From Dactylosporangium aurantiacum (GTDB taxonomy: Bacteria; Actinomycetota; Actinomycetes; Mycobacteriales; Micromonosporaceae): DNA of 64,000 bases. Each line of letters begins with the position of its first letter. Position 1 is the stretch's first letter. The position numbers and the translations under genes were made by a program. The stretch lies in contig NZ_JNYJ01000015.1 of NCBI RefSeq assembly GCF_000716715.1, forward strand, positions 1-64,000, in the 5' to 3' direction. Below are positions 8,989-17,114 of the stretch, piece by piece. A model generated the notes under the pieces. The model was given only the letters and a program-made list of their open reading frames with translations, did no database searches and was not told the DNA's origin.

Positions 8989-9170
8989 CTCCTGGTCGTG
9001 TCGCCCTCACCGGTGTGCTGCTGAGCGGCGTCGACCGCCTTGTCGATGTGCTCGGTGTGCTTGCCGCCGGTCTTGTCGTCGACGAGGTCGCCGACCTTCT
9101 CCAGGGCCGCGTCGACCTTGTCGTCGTGCTGGTCCGCGAGGTCCTTCACGCGGTCGAAGAAGCTGTTCAC
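8985..9170 (-). CDS. MT0933-like antitoxin-family protein
   Basis: 61 aa. FFDRVKDLADQHDDKVD followed by KVGDLVDDKTGGKHTEHIDK matches the small helical MT0933/Rv0909 family, annotated as antitoxins. GTG 9170 was chosen over earlier codons because GGGGACGG sits 5-12 nt upstream and homologues start with this sequence. No SRPBCC-type toxin partner lies next to it, so a toxin-antitoxin role is unproven; many actinobacteria carry solitary copies. Confidence 0.8.
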   Translation of the reverse strand: MNSFFDRVKDLADQHDDKVDAALEKVGDLVDDKTGGKHTEHIDKAVDAAQQHTGEGDTTRS

Positions 9171-9340
9171 TGTCCGTCCCCTTTGTGTCCGGTCTGCCAC
9201 CGCCCTCGCGGCTGCTGCGAGGGTGCGGGTCCTTTGCCACCTTGCCACGATCATGCCGGACACCTCGTGTCAGGTCACCCGGACGGTGCGAGACGGGCAA
9301 TACGCGTGCGGAGGGTGTTTCTCCAGCGTCTTGCCGGCCC

Positions 9341-9430
9341 GGAGCGTCTTTCCGGCTGGGAGCGCCTTTCCCGCTGGGAGCGCCTTTCCCGCTGGGAGTG
9401 CCTTCCCAGCTGGGAGCGTCTTCCCGCTTG
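9341..9430. repeat. 18-bp tandem repeat, five units
   Basis: Five units of GGAGCGCCTTTCCCGCTG and close variants stand head to tail; degenerate copies continue to about 9500. Read on the minus strand in one frame they give a six-residue repeat (LPAGKA), but nothing else suggests coding. Confidence 0.8.
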
Positions 9431-9615
9431 GGCTGGCGCCCTTGGAGCGCCTATCCCGGCTCCGGGCGTCGTCCAGCTTCGGGCGTCTTCCCAGCTCGAC
9501 GCGGCTTGTACCGTGTCGCCGGGCGCGTCGCCGCGCCACAGGTCGAGGGCGGCGCGCAACTCCGAGCGTTCTGTCGGCCGGCTGCTGTCCGGTGCTGAGC
9601 ACTTGCCAGCCCGCG

Positions 9616-9820
9616 GCGCGTCCTGCTCTCTACGCCTGCCCAGCGCCCGGCGCGTCCTGCTCTACGCCTGTCCAGCGCCCGGCGCGTCCTGCTCTACGCC
9701 TGCCCAGCGCCCGGCGCGTCCTGCTCCACGCTTGTCCAGCGCCCAGGGCGTCCTGCCCCACGTCTGCCCAGCGCCCGGGCGCGTTCTGCTCCAGGGTTGC
9801 CCGGCGCGTCCCGCTCCAGG
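9616..9820. repeat. 32-bp tandem repeat, about six units
   Basis: Units begin GCGCGTCCTGCTCTACGCCT and end CCAGCGCCCG; units 2-4 are 32 bp and nearly identical, the flanking ones diverge. Because 32 is not a multiple of three, no single frame is periodic, arguing against a coding repeat. There are no unique spacers, so this is not a CRISPR array. Confidence 0.8.
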
Positions 9821-10022
9821 TCGGCGGCGCCCTCCGGCTCCCTACCTGAGGGCGCAATCCCGGCTCGCGGCCCGCCAACACCGTCGAACGCCCTCAGCTG
9901 CCAGCGCTCGTGACCAGCCAGCCTCCGATCCCGGCGCTGTCCAGCTCCTGCCCTCCAGTACGCCAACCATCCGCCGAAGTCCTGGCGCATCCTCTCCGGC
10001 ACCGAGTCCCGCCCGGTGGCAC

Positions 10023-10631
10023 TCAGCGCGCTCGCTGCGCCATCCACGGCCGTAACGCCACGCTGGTCGCCTCCTCCACCGCGGCCCGCATCTCCTTCGG
10101 ATTGTGATGCTCCGGCAGGTCCTCCATGACCACCTGCACCGCCCCCGTCACCGCACCGACGAACGCCCCCACCATCGCCCCCGCCGTCACCTTGTCCAGT
10201 TGGTCCGGGAACGCCTCCGCCAGGTGCGCCGCGATCTGCTGCTGCGCGTCCAGCTGGATCTGCAGTGCCCGCCCGCGCACTGCCGGCACCTCGCGGATCA
10301 GCCGTAACCGTAACGCCGCCAGCCGGTCGGTCAGGTCGTCGTTGTCGACACCGGTCAGGTACAGCGCGCGGACCAGCACCTCGACCGGCGAGTCCTCGGG
10401 GTCGCGCGCGGCGATCGCGTCGACGGTCGCCTGGACCCGGTGGTCGCTCTCCGGGAAGAGCAGCTCCTCCTTGCTCGCGAAGTAACTGAAGAACGTGCGC
10501 GTGCCGATGTCGGCGGCCGCCGCGATGTCGGCCACGGTCGTGCGCTCATAGCCGTCGCGCTCGAACAGCTCCGTCGCGGCGTCGACAAGGGCCTGCCGCA
10601 CCCGAGCGCGCTTGCGGTCACGCAGGTTCAT
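10023..10631 (-). CDS. TetR-family transcriptional regulator
   Basis: 202 aa. The N-terminal HTH (about 8-55) reads ATELFERDGYERTTVADIAA then TRTFFSYFASKEELLF, typical of TetR proteins; the rest is a helical ligand-binding domain. ATG 10631 fits the family start; a codon 21 bases earlier is possible. It is divergent from an FAD monooxygenase gene with only 75 bases between, which contain two inverted repeats, so it most likely represses that gene and itself and is released by a small molecule. Confidence 0.92.
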   Translation of the reverse strand: MNLRDRKRARVRQALVDAATELFERDGYERTTVADIAAAADIGTRTFFSYFASKEELLFPESDHRVQATVDAIAARDPEDSPVEVLVRALYLTGVDNDDLTDRLAALRLRLIREVPAVRGRALQIQLDAQQQIAAHLAEAFPDQLDKVTAGAMVGAFVGAVTGAVQVVMEDLPEHHNPKEMRAAVEEATSVALRPWMAQRAR

Positions 10632-10651
10632 GCCGCCATCGTACCGCATCA

Positions 10652-10692
10652 AGTGTCAACTCACACTCATTGCGTTTCTGCACTCGATGCAG
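10652..10692. promoter_or_regulatory. Two inverted repeats in the TetR/monooxygenase intergenic region
   Basis: AGTGT-N6-ACACT at 10652-10667 and CTGCA-N5-TGCAG at 10678-10692 lie between the divergent genes. The second sits in the spacer of the promoter of the monooxygenase, the usual place for a TetR operator. Confidence 0.55.
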
Positions 10693-10699
10693 CTATAGT
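10670..10699 (+). promoter_or_regulatory. Promoter of the FAD monooxygenase, leaderless
   Basis: TTGCGT (10670-10675) and TATAGT (10694-10699) are 18 bp apart; the ATG starts seven bases after the -10, so transcription should begin at or next to the start codon. Confidence 0.6.
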
Positions 10700-10706
10700 C
10701 TTGGGC

Positions 10707-11828
10707 ATGACTCCTCCCACGGTCCTCATCTCCGGCGCCGGCGTGGCGGGCCCGACGCTCGCCCATTTCCTGGCCCGCCACGGGTTCCGTCCCACGGTGG
10801 TGGAGCGGGCCCGCGGGCTGCGCTCCAGCGGCAACCCGGTCGACGTGCGCGGGCCGGCCCTGCCGGTCGCCGAGGAGCTGGGCATCATGGCCGAGCTGCG
10901 CGCGGCCGCGACCCACGCGACCTCGATGCTCGTCATCGACGGCAAAGGGCGCCCCGCCCGGCGCATGCCCATGCCCACCTCGAAGAGCGCGGCGGGCAAC
11001 CGTGAGGTCGAGCTGCCCCGCGGCGACCTGGCCGCGATCCTGCAGAAGGCCGCCCGCGACGACGCCGAGCTGCTGTGGGACGACACGGTCACGTCGGTGC
11101 GGCAGGACGGCGGCGGCGTCGACGTCATGTTCGAGCGGGCCGCCCCGCGCCGCTTCGACCTCCTCGTCGGCGCCGACGGGCTGCACTCCACCGTGCGCCG
11201 TCTCGTCTTCGGCCCCGAGCCGGACTTCGTGCGGCACATGGGGGTCTGGGTGGCGACCATGCCGCTGGACGGGCCGAGCGACCACCCGCACGACGTGCTG
11301 ATGCACAACACGCCGGGCCGGCTCGTGTCGATCCATCCGTCCACGGGCCGGGCGATGGCCGCGTTCATCTTCCGCGGCCCGATGGTCGACGGGTTCGACC
11401 ACCGCGACACGGCCCAGCACAAGCGCATCGTCACGCAGGCCTATGCGGGCGCCGGCTGGCGCGTGCCGCAGCTGCTCGAGCAGGTGCAGGCGACCACCGA
11501 CCTGTACTTCGACTCGGTCAGCCAGGTCCGCCTGCCGTCATGGTCGCGCGGCCGGGTGACCCTGCTCGGCGACGCGGCATCATGTGTGTCGTTGTTCGGC
11601 GACGGCTCCAGCCTCGCGATGGCCGGCGCGCACACCCTCGCCGCCGCCCTCGCAGCGAGCCGGACGGATCACGCGTCGGCGTTCGCGGCGTACGAGAAGG
11701 CCCACCGCACCCACACCGACGCCAAGCAGCGCGGAGCTGGCATCGCCACGGCAATGCTCATCCCGAAGACGAGACTCGGCATCGCCACCCGCAACGTCGC
11801 CGCCCGGGTGCTGCTCGCGCACGGCTGA
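10707..11828 (+). CDS. FAD-dependent aromatic-type monooxygenase
   Basis: 373 aa. The dinucleotide-binding motif ISGAGVAGPTLAHFLARHG is at the N-terminus, ARAAxxE-like Arg/Asp recognition follows, LLVGADGLHSTVR is the DG motif that touches FAD and NAD(P)H, and LLGDAASCVSLFGDG is the GD motif. These define the PHBH-fold group A hydroxylases, which use NAD(P)H and oxygen to hydroxylate aromatics or antibiotics (TetX and rifampicin monooxygenases are relatives). It is divergent from a TetR regulator, so it is probably induced by its substrate. No SD precedes ATG 10707, consistent with a leaderless mRNA. Confidence 0.92.
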   Translation: MTPPTVLISGAGVAGPTLAHFLARHGFRPTVVERARGLRSSGNPVDVRGPALPVAEELGIMAELRAAATHATSMLVIDGKGRPARRMPMPTSKSAAGNREVELPRGDLAAILQKAARDDAELLWDDTVTSVRQDGGGVDVMFERAAPRRFDLLVGADGLHSTVRRLVFGPEPDFVRHMGVWVATMPLDGPSDHPHDVLMHNTPGRLVSIHPSTGRAMAAFIFRGPMVDGFDHRDTAQHKRIVTQAYAGAGWRVPQLLEQVQATTDLYFDSVSQVRLPSWSRGRVTLLGDAASCVSLFGDGSSLAMAGAHTLAAALAASRTDHASAFAAYEKAHRTHTDAKQRGAGIATAMLIPKTRLGIATRNVAARVLLAHG

Positions 11829-11885
11829 CCCCACGCAGTGACGACCGGCATGCACCGGGGACCGGCAGCGACGGCGGAGGGAGCG

Positions 11886-13088
11886 TCAGGTGGACATCGC
11901 GGCGATGGCGTCGGCGGCGGCGAGCATCTGGGTCGCCACCGGCTGGAGACCGACCTGGGTGAGGACGAGGCCGGTGGAGACCCGTTCGACGACACCCCAC
12001 TCCCAGACCGCGGTCTCGTCCAGGCCCGTGCGGGCGGCGAGCCAGCGCGACCGGTCGCGCGGATCGGCCGCCATCAGCTCGACCGGGTCCTCACGCATCA
12101 GGACCCCCAGGTCGTATTCGGGTTCGGCGAGCAGCCCGTCGGGGTCGACGAGCCGGAAGCCGTCCGCGCCGCGCAGCGTGTTCCACTGGTGGACGTCGCC
12201 GTGGACGAGGACCGCGCGTTCGTCGTCGTGGGCGGCGACCCTGCGCTCGGCGCAGGCCAGGGCATGGGTGACGGTGCGTTCGGCGCAGGGCCGGCCGAGC
12301 CGCTCCCACAGATCCGTGATGAAGGCGCCGAGCCACGCGCCCTTCGCAGCCCCCGTCGGCAGTCCCGCGTCCGGCACCGGTCGCCACACCCGGCTCGCCA
12401 CGTCGCAGAGGATCTCGAGCCGCCGGCCGACGGGCAGCCCCAGCTCGGACAGGCTCGGGCCGAGCTTCTCCACCAGCAGCGCCTGCCTGGCGACGTCGTG
12501 CCGAAGCAGCCGAGCGCAGCCGTCGCCGCCGGCCAGCCGCAGCACCGTGATCTCGTTGGCGGCCGCGTTGCCGAGGCGCGGCACGATGAGCTTCAGCACC
12601 GCGGGCGACCCGTCGGCCATGGTCGCTTCGGCGACGAGGGCTTCCGTGGCGTCGGCGTACACCCGCCCCACCGTGACCGCCCAGTCCTCCTGGATTTCGG
12701 CGACGAGCTGCGGCAGTCCCCGCAGCCAGTCGTGCGCTCCGGCGGCCTCGGCCTTCGCCCGCACCGTCGCCGGCAGCGCCGCCGCGATCCCCGCCCCGAC
12801 CGTGAGCTTGTCGGGCCGTGGCGCTCCCGGGACCACCGGCGGCCGTGACCGCGCCGCGGGCGCCGCCCCGGTCATGTCGTCCGAGCCGGGAGGCCGGGAC
12901 GCGTCGCCCGAGTCGGGAAGCCGGGACGCGTCGCCCGAGCCGGGAAGCCGGGACGCGTCGCCCGGGTCGGGAGGCCGGGACGCGTCGTCCGGGTCGGGAC
13001 CCCGGGACACCCCGTCCGCGGCCGCCGGTCGCAGGCCGTCCGTGGTCGGGCGCCGGGGTGGCTGGTGCGAGGGCGGCTCGTTGTCCAC
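11886..13088 (-). CDS. APH(6)/streptomycin 6-kinase-like phosphotransferase with repeat-bearing N-terminal extension
   Basis: About 400 aa. The C-terminal 330 residues are a kinase-like fold: ATP-site lysine in SPAVLKLIVP, catalytic loop VLVHGDVHQWN and metal site RLVDPDGL, as in aminoglycoside/hydroxyurea phosphotransferases that phosphorylate small molecules in the cytoplasm. The first about 70 residues are Pro/Asp/Ser-rich and contain a nine-residue repeat (GDASRLPDS-like) encoded by five 27-bp units. GTG 13088 was chosen because GGGAGGGG lies 11 bases upstream; ATG 12875 inside the repeat would give a protein without the extension and has no clear SD. Real substrate unknown; antibiotic resistance is possible, not shown. 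Confidence 0.85.
   Translation of the reverse strand: MDNEPPSHQPPRRPTTDGLRPAAADGVSRGPDPDDASRPPDPGDASRLPGSGDASRLPDSGDASRPPGSDDMTGAAPAARSRPPVVPGAPRPDKLTVGAGIAAALPATVRAKAEAAGAHDWLRGLPQLVAEIQEDWAVTVGRVYADATEALVAEATMADGSPAVLKLIVPRLGNAAANEITVLRLAGGDGCARLLRHDVARQALLVEKLGPSLSELGLPVGRRLEILCDVASRVWRPVPDAGLPTGAAKGAWLGAFITDLWERLGRPCAERTVTHALACAERRVAAHDDERAVLVHGDVHQWNTLRGADGFRLVDPDGLLAEPEYDLGVLMREDPVELMAADPRDRSRWLAARTGLDETAVWEWGVVERVSTGLVLTQVGLQPVATQMLAAADAIAAMST
12874..13008. repeat. 27-bp coding tandem repeat, five units
   Basis: Five head-to-tail units of GCGTCGCCCGAGTCGGGAAG plus seven bases. The period is nine codons, so the array stays in frame within the kinase N-terminus and could vary in copy number without breaking the gene. 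Confidence 0.85.
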
Positions 13089-13236
13089 GTGCCGCAGCGT
13101 GCCCCTCCCGCATGCGCCCGGCAAGCAGATTTGGGAGTCGCCCGCGCCGGCCGGTCCACACCGTCTGCCCGATTCGCCCGCGCACCCGGCCGACGAGCGA
13201 CGCGGCCGGGTGGATGTCGTTGCCGGGCGGTGCTGG

Positions 13237-14388
13237 TCAGGTGGTGGCGCGCAGGACGAAGCCGCCGCCGTCGCGGTTGCCGATGGTCAGGGTGCCGCCG
13301 GCGGCGTCGACGCGTTCACGGAGACCGGCGAGCCCGTGACCGGCGAGCTGACCGGAGGGATGGTCCGTGAGGTGATCGGCGGCGGACTGGGTCGGACGAG
13401 ACCGGCCCGTCGGCCCGCGCCCGTCGTCGCTGATCTCGACGGCGGCGTGCTCGAGGCGGATCCAGCAGTGCTTCGCCTCGCTGTGGCGGATCACGTTGGT
13501 GACGCCCTCCCTGACCACCCAGGCGAACAGCTGCTGCCGGTCCGGGTCCGCGGCCTCGGCGGTCAGCGGCACCTCGGCCTCGATGCCGGCGGCGTCCAAC
13601 GCGCTGCGGGCCGACGCGAGCTCCGTGGCCAGCGACATCTCGCGGTACCCGGAAACGGCGGCCCGCACGTCGACGAGCGCCTCCCGGACCAGGCGCTGGA
13701 TGTCGGCGAGCTCGGCCTCGGCGCGCTCGGGGGCGAGGCGGACCAGCCGGGCGGCGAGCTCGCTCTTCACCGACACGACGGTGAGGGAGTGCCCGAGCAG
13801 GTCGTGCAGGTCGCGAGCGAAGCGGTTGCGTTCGGCGGCGACGGCCAGCTGCGTGATCTCCTCGCGGGCCTCGGCGAGCTGGGCGTTGCGTTGCACGACC
13901 CTGGTCACGCCCCACACGGCGAGCGCGGCGACGAGCACGGCGAACGTGAGGTCGATGCCGCCGTCCCAGCCCGGCACGATCTTCGGCAGGGTGACCGCGC
14001 ACGCGGCGGCGGCGACCACGACGGTCCACGCGAGGCGCTGATCGAGGGTGAACACGGCCATCACGCCGATGTACACCAGCGACGTCAGCCCGGACTCGCC
14101 GACGACGAGGGTCAGCACGGTCGCCAGGGCGAGCATCGCCCCGAGGCGGAGCAGCGCCTGCGGCAGCCGCATGGTCGCGCCGGTGCGTTTCACAGCGGTG
14201 CGGGCCGCCGCGAACGACAGCACGTAGACCACGCAGAACCCGGCGGCAGCGGCGAGCCCGACGGCTCGCTCCCAGATCTCGGGCCGGTGCCACGCGTCGG
14301 CGATCGGGCGTGCCATGTAGAAGAGCCAGACCGCCGCCCACATCCAGAACATCCTGAGTGGGGGCCGGCGGCCGGTCGCCTTGCTCAT
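13237..14388 (-). CDS. DesK/NarL-type sensor histidine kinase without adjacent regulator
   Basis: 383 aa. Five or so hydrophobic segments (about 15-30, 42-62, 82-115, 120-138, 147-162) form a membrane sensor without a large extracellular loop. HisKA_3 follows with phosphoacceptor His195 in RDLHDLLGH, then the N box EGVTNVIRHSEA and G box DDGRG and GLAGLRERV. ATG 14388 has GGAGGGAACGAC upstream. It lies downstream of an ABC exporter pair in the same direction, as in DesK-like exporter-linked systems, but the expected LuxR-type regulator is absent: the next gene is the kinase-like phosphotransferase. Its partner must be elsewhere. Confidence 0.92.
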   Translation of the reverse strand: MSKATGRRPPLRMFWMWAAVWLFYMARPIADAWHRPEIWERAVGLAAAAGFCVVYVLSFAAARTAVKRTGATMRLPQALLRLGAMLALATVLTLVVGESGLTSLVYIGVMAVFTLDQRLAWTVVVAAAACAVTLPKIVPGWDGGIDLTFAVLVAALAVWGVTRVVQRNAQLAEAREEITQLAVAAERNRFARDLHDLLGHSLTVVSVKSELAARLVRLAPERAEAELADIQRLVREALVDVRAAVSGYREMSLATELASARSALDAAGIEAEVPLTAEAADPDRQQLFAWVVREGVTNVIRHSEAKHCWIRLEHAAVEISDDGRGPTGRSRPTQSAADHLTDHPSGQLAGHGLAGLRERVDAAGGTLTIGNRDGGGFVLRATT

Positions 14389-14583
14389 GTCGTTCCCTCC
14401 GCCGTGCTCCGGGCCGTCGCCGTGTTCCTGGCTGTCGCCGTGCTCCTGGCCGGCGCCGCGCGAGTGGTGCTGCGCGGCGCCGCCCGGGAAGCCCTGTTCC
14501 ATGTCGCCGCACGCCGGGCTTCGGTCGGCGCCGCCGTCCCGCCAAGAGGAGCTTCCGCCCCGCGGCGCAGGGCCGCCGTGGCC

Positions 14584-14614
14584 CGGGACCGGACCGTCCG
14601 ACGGCCCGGTCCCG
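14584..14614. terminator. Hairpin downstream of the ABC permease
   Basis: Arms CGGGACCGG and CCGGTCCCG enclose a second 4-bp stem (CCGT/ACGG) with a CCG loop. It lies about 45 bases after the permease stop on the minus strand and before the kinase gene, so it may end or attenuate the exporter transcript. No T-tract. Confidence 0.6.
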
Positions 14615-14657
14615 GTTCGGCGGTCCGGGGCGCTCATGTCCGACACGGTACCGACGC

Positions 14658-15380
14658 TCAGGCCCGGGCGGTGTCGACGCGGAACCGGCGCAGCGCCACC
14701 AGTGCCAGCGCGACGGTCCACCCGCCGAGGACAAGGATCGCCTGGACGTCGACGTGGCCGTGGTCGAGTGGGCTGCGGGCGACCTCGCCGGTCCAGTACG
14801 ACGGGGTCAGTTTCGCGATCTGCTGCATGAAGTCCGGCATGATCTCGACCGGGACCCAGAGTCCGCCGAAGGCGGCGAGGGTCAGGTTGAGCAGCGCCGT
14901 GACCTGCTGCACGCCGTCGGGCTTGGCGAGGTACCCGATGACGACGCCGAGGGCGGCGAAGGGCAGCGCCGACAGCCAGGCGCCGACGAAGCACAGCACC
15001 CACTCGGCCGCGGTGAGCCGTACATGCAGACCGACCGCTCCGACGAGGAACGTGACGAGCGCCGGCGGGACCGCGACCAGCAGCGCGACGATGACCTTGT
15101 TGATGACGTATCCGCCGGGGGAGAGGGGAGTGAGGCGCAGGGTGCGGTTCCAGCCCAGGCCGCGCTCGACGGCGATCGTGCTGCCGCTGGTGAGGGCGGC
15201 GGTCATGGCACCGAAGAGGGCCATGCTCACCATGACGTACTTCTTGGCGTCGGGGTCGTTGCCGACGGAGACGCCGCCGATGATGAGCAGCAGCAGGGCC
15301 GGCATGAGCATCGAGAAGATGACGACCCGCTTGTTGCGGACCAGGCGGACGATCTCCATGCGGAGGTACGTGGTGTTCAC
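14658..15380 (-). CDS. ABC-2 type transporter permease
   Basis: 240 aa with six hydrophobic segments (about 18-38, 52-70, 95-118, 128-150, 160-182, 215-232), the usual layout of ABC-2 exporters such as the daunorubicin and DrrB-like families. ATG 15380 overlaps the ATPase stop by four bases (ATGA), so the two are translationally coupled and form one exporter. The histidine kinase downstream suggests the pump responds to membrane or drug stress; the substrate is unknown. Confidence 0.92.
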   Translation of the reverse strand: MNTTYLRMEIVRLVRNKRVVIFSMLMPALLLLIIGGVSVGNDPDAKKYVMVSMALFGAMTAALTSGSTIAVERGLGWNRTLRLTPLSPGGYVINKVIVALLVAVPPALVTFLVGAVGLHVRLTAAEWVLCFVGAWLSALPFAALGVVIGYLAKPDGVQQVTALLNLTLAAFGGLWVPVEIMPDFMQQIAKLTPSYWTGEVARSPLDHGHVDVQAILVLGGWTVALALVALRRFRVDTARA

Positions 15381-16270
15381 TTGCTGCTCCCGGCTGCGGT
15401 GAGGGCGATGAAGGCGTCTTCGAGGTTGCGCGCGGTGACTTCGACGTCGCGCGCGTCGGTGGTGCCGAGCAGAGACCGCAGGGCGGTGTCGGAGTCGTCG
15501 CAGTGCAGCATGACGACGTCGCCGCGGGTCTCGACCCGGTCGACGCCGGGCAGGGCGGCCAGGCCGACCAGGTCGGCGCCGGGCAGGGTGGCGCGGATCG
15601 TGCGACCGGTGACGGCGGCCTTGATCTGGGCGGCGGTGCCGTCGGCGATGACCTGTCCGGCGCGCAGCAGGACGATGCGGTCGGCGTACGCGTCGGCCTC
15701 GTCGAGATAGTGGGTGGCGAACAGGACCGTGCGGCCCTGCGCGGTCTCCTGCCGCATCGTGGTCCAGAAGCCGCGGCGCGTCTCGACGTCCATGCCGGTC
15801 GTCGGCTCGTCCAGCACCAGCAGGTCGGGGTCGGCGACGAGGGCCATCGCGAAGCGGATCCGTTGCTGCTGCCCGCCTGACAGGCCACCGACGCGCTGGT
15901 TGGCGAACTCGGCCACGCCGGCGCGCTCCAGCACCTCCCGCACCGGCCGCGACCGCTGCTGCAGGGCGGCGGTGAGGCGCACCGTCTCACCGGCAGTCAG
16001 GTCCGGCAGCAGGCCGCCGCTCTGCAGCAGCGCGCCGACGGTGCCCTTGGCGATCGCCTTGGCCGGTGCCTGCCCGTCGAGCAGGACCGTGCCCTCGTCG
16101 GGGCGCAGGAGCCCGAGGAGCATGTCGATGGTCGTGGACTTGCCGGCGCCGTTCGGGCCGAGCAGCGCGACGACCTCGCCCCGGCGGATCGTGAGGTCCA
16201 GCCCGTCCACGGCGGTGAGGGCACCGAACCGTTTCGTCAGGCCGGTCAACTGGACAGCTGCGTTCGTCAT
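15377..16270 (-). CDS. ABC transporter ATP-binding protein (drug-export type)
   Basis: 297 aa. Walker A GPNGAGKST, Q-loop LLQSGGLLPDL, signature LSGGQQQRIRFA, Walker B LLVLDEPTTGMD and H-loop FATHYLDEA are all intact. A C-terminal extension of about 70 residues (from about 225) is typical of DrrA-like ATPases. It powers the permease encoded immediately downstream. Confidence 0.94.
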   Translation of the reverse strand: MTNAAVQLTGLTKRFGALTAVDGLDLTIRRGEVVALLGPNGAGKSTTIDMLLGLLRPDEGTVLLDGQAPAKAIAKGTVGALLQSGGLLPDLTAGETVRLTAALQQRSRPVREVLERAGVAEFANQRVGGLSGGQQQRIRFAMALVADPDLLVLDEPTTGMDVETRRGFWTTMRQETAQGRTVLFATHYLDEADAYADRIVLLRAGQVIADGTAAQIKAAVTGRTIRATLPGADLVGLAALPGVDRVETRGDVVMLHCDDSDTALRSLLGTTDARDVEVTARNLEDAFIALTAAGSSK

Positions 16271-16667
16271 GGGAAGAGCATCGCCGGGTATCCACTCCGG
16301 CGGATCTGTGTGCCGTCACCGGCGCCCCCATGACGGATGTCATGCGTCGGCGGCCGACCGGCTCGGCGGGGCCGAGCGGCGGCCCACCGGAGCCGAGGCT
16401 GAGCGGCGGCTGAGGAGCAACCGACGCCGGCCGTCCAACGCGAGCTACGGTGGTCGGTGAGCCCGGAATTGGGCGTCCGTTCGGCAAAGACTTCGTATCG
16501 ATATCGTTGCGCCGACGATGCTTTCGCCCCGGTGTGTACTGGTATGCAGCCGTTTCTGTCACCGGGTTCGCCGAGGATACCGGTCGTTCGGATGACCTAA
16601 CGGGGTGGTGAGCGGCTGATCCCGTGCCATACGATCGCGGTCCCATACCGTCGATCGAGCAGGTCAC
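16271..16667. other. Divergent intergenic region
   Basis: About 400 bases between the leftward exporter operon and the rightward DUF2752 gene. It is less GC-rich around 16480-16560 and contains the small palindrome TATCGATA. TACGAT at 16630-16635 could be the -10 of the DUF2752 gene. No coding sequence is supported. Confidence 0.5.
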
Positions 16668-17069
16668 GTGCGCAAGCAGCTGTCCGTCCCCGAACGTATC
16701 GGCGCCCTCGGCGCCGGCATCGCGGTAGCCGCGGCGTTCTGGCCGATGTTCACGGCATCCACCGGTCTCGGTGCGCCGTGTCTGCTGCGCACGTTCACCG
16801 GCGTCCCGTGCCCGGCCTGCGGTCTGACCACCGCCGCGGTCGAACTGGTGCACGGTCACGTCGCGGCCTCTGCGGCGGCGAACCCGGCCATCCTGGGCGT
16901 CGCGGCGGTCACCGCCGTGGCGGTGCCGCTGCTCCTGCTGCGCCAGCTCGGCGTGGTCGGCGCGCCGGTGCCGTGGTCCAGCAGGGCCCGGTCACGCATG
17001 GGCTGGCTCATGCTCGTGGCGGCAGCCATGAGCTGGGTCTTCCAGTTGCACCGGCTCGGGGTCTCCTGA
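16668..17069 (+). CDS. DUF2752 membrane protein
   Basis: 133 aa. Three hydrophobic segments (about 12-32, 65-90, 108-125) flank the hallmark FTGVPCPACGLTTAAVELV, the CPxCG(x)TR-like signature of DUF2752. Function unknown. GTG 16668 begins the family-like VRKQLSVPERIG. It precedes an RDD protein by 45 bases in the same direction; DUF2752 genes are often next to small membrane proteins of this kind. Confidence 0.88.
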   Translation: MRKQLSVPERIGALGAGIAVAAAFWPMFTASTGLGAPCLLRTFTGVPCPACGLTTAAVELVHGHVAASAAANPAILGVAAVTAVAVPLLLLRQLGVVGAPVPWSSRARSRMGWLMLVAAAMSWVFQLHRLGVS

Positions 17070-17114
17070 GCCGGAAGTGTTGCACCACCCCCACGTTTCT
17101 CGTCAAGGAGTTCC

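Larger units (their letters stand above)
9171..10022. other. Gene-poor stretch with two minisatellites
   Basis: About 850 bases without a convincing gene. All frames are Arg/Pro/Ala-rich, lack family motifs, and most open frames come from the 18-bp and 32-bp repeat arrays inside it. It separates the MT0933-like gene (reading left) from the 3' end of a TetR gene. Confidence 0.6.

Noticed and set aside
8985..9170. Complete toxin-antitoxin module
   Set aside because: The MT0933-like protein has no toxin-type neighbour on either side.
9270..9602. Minus-strand ORF with a six-residue LPAGKA repeat
   Set aside because: The repeat comes from the 18-bp array; the rest is Arg/Pro-rich without a ribosome binding site or any family resemblance.
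9616..9820. 32-bp repeats as a CRISPR array
   Set aside because: Units are directly joined without unique spacers and no cas genes are near. The same holds for the 23-bp array at 40281-40372.
10440..10706. N-terminal extension of the FAD monooxygenase
   Set aside because: It runs antisense through the TetR HTH and has no similarity to the family; the nucleotide-binding motif begins right after ATG 10707, where promoter spacing also fits.
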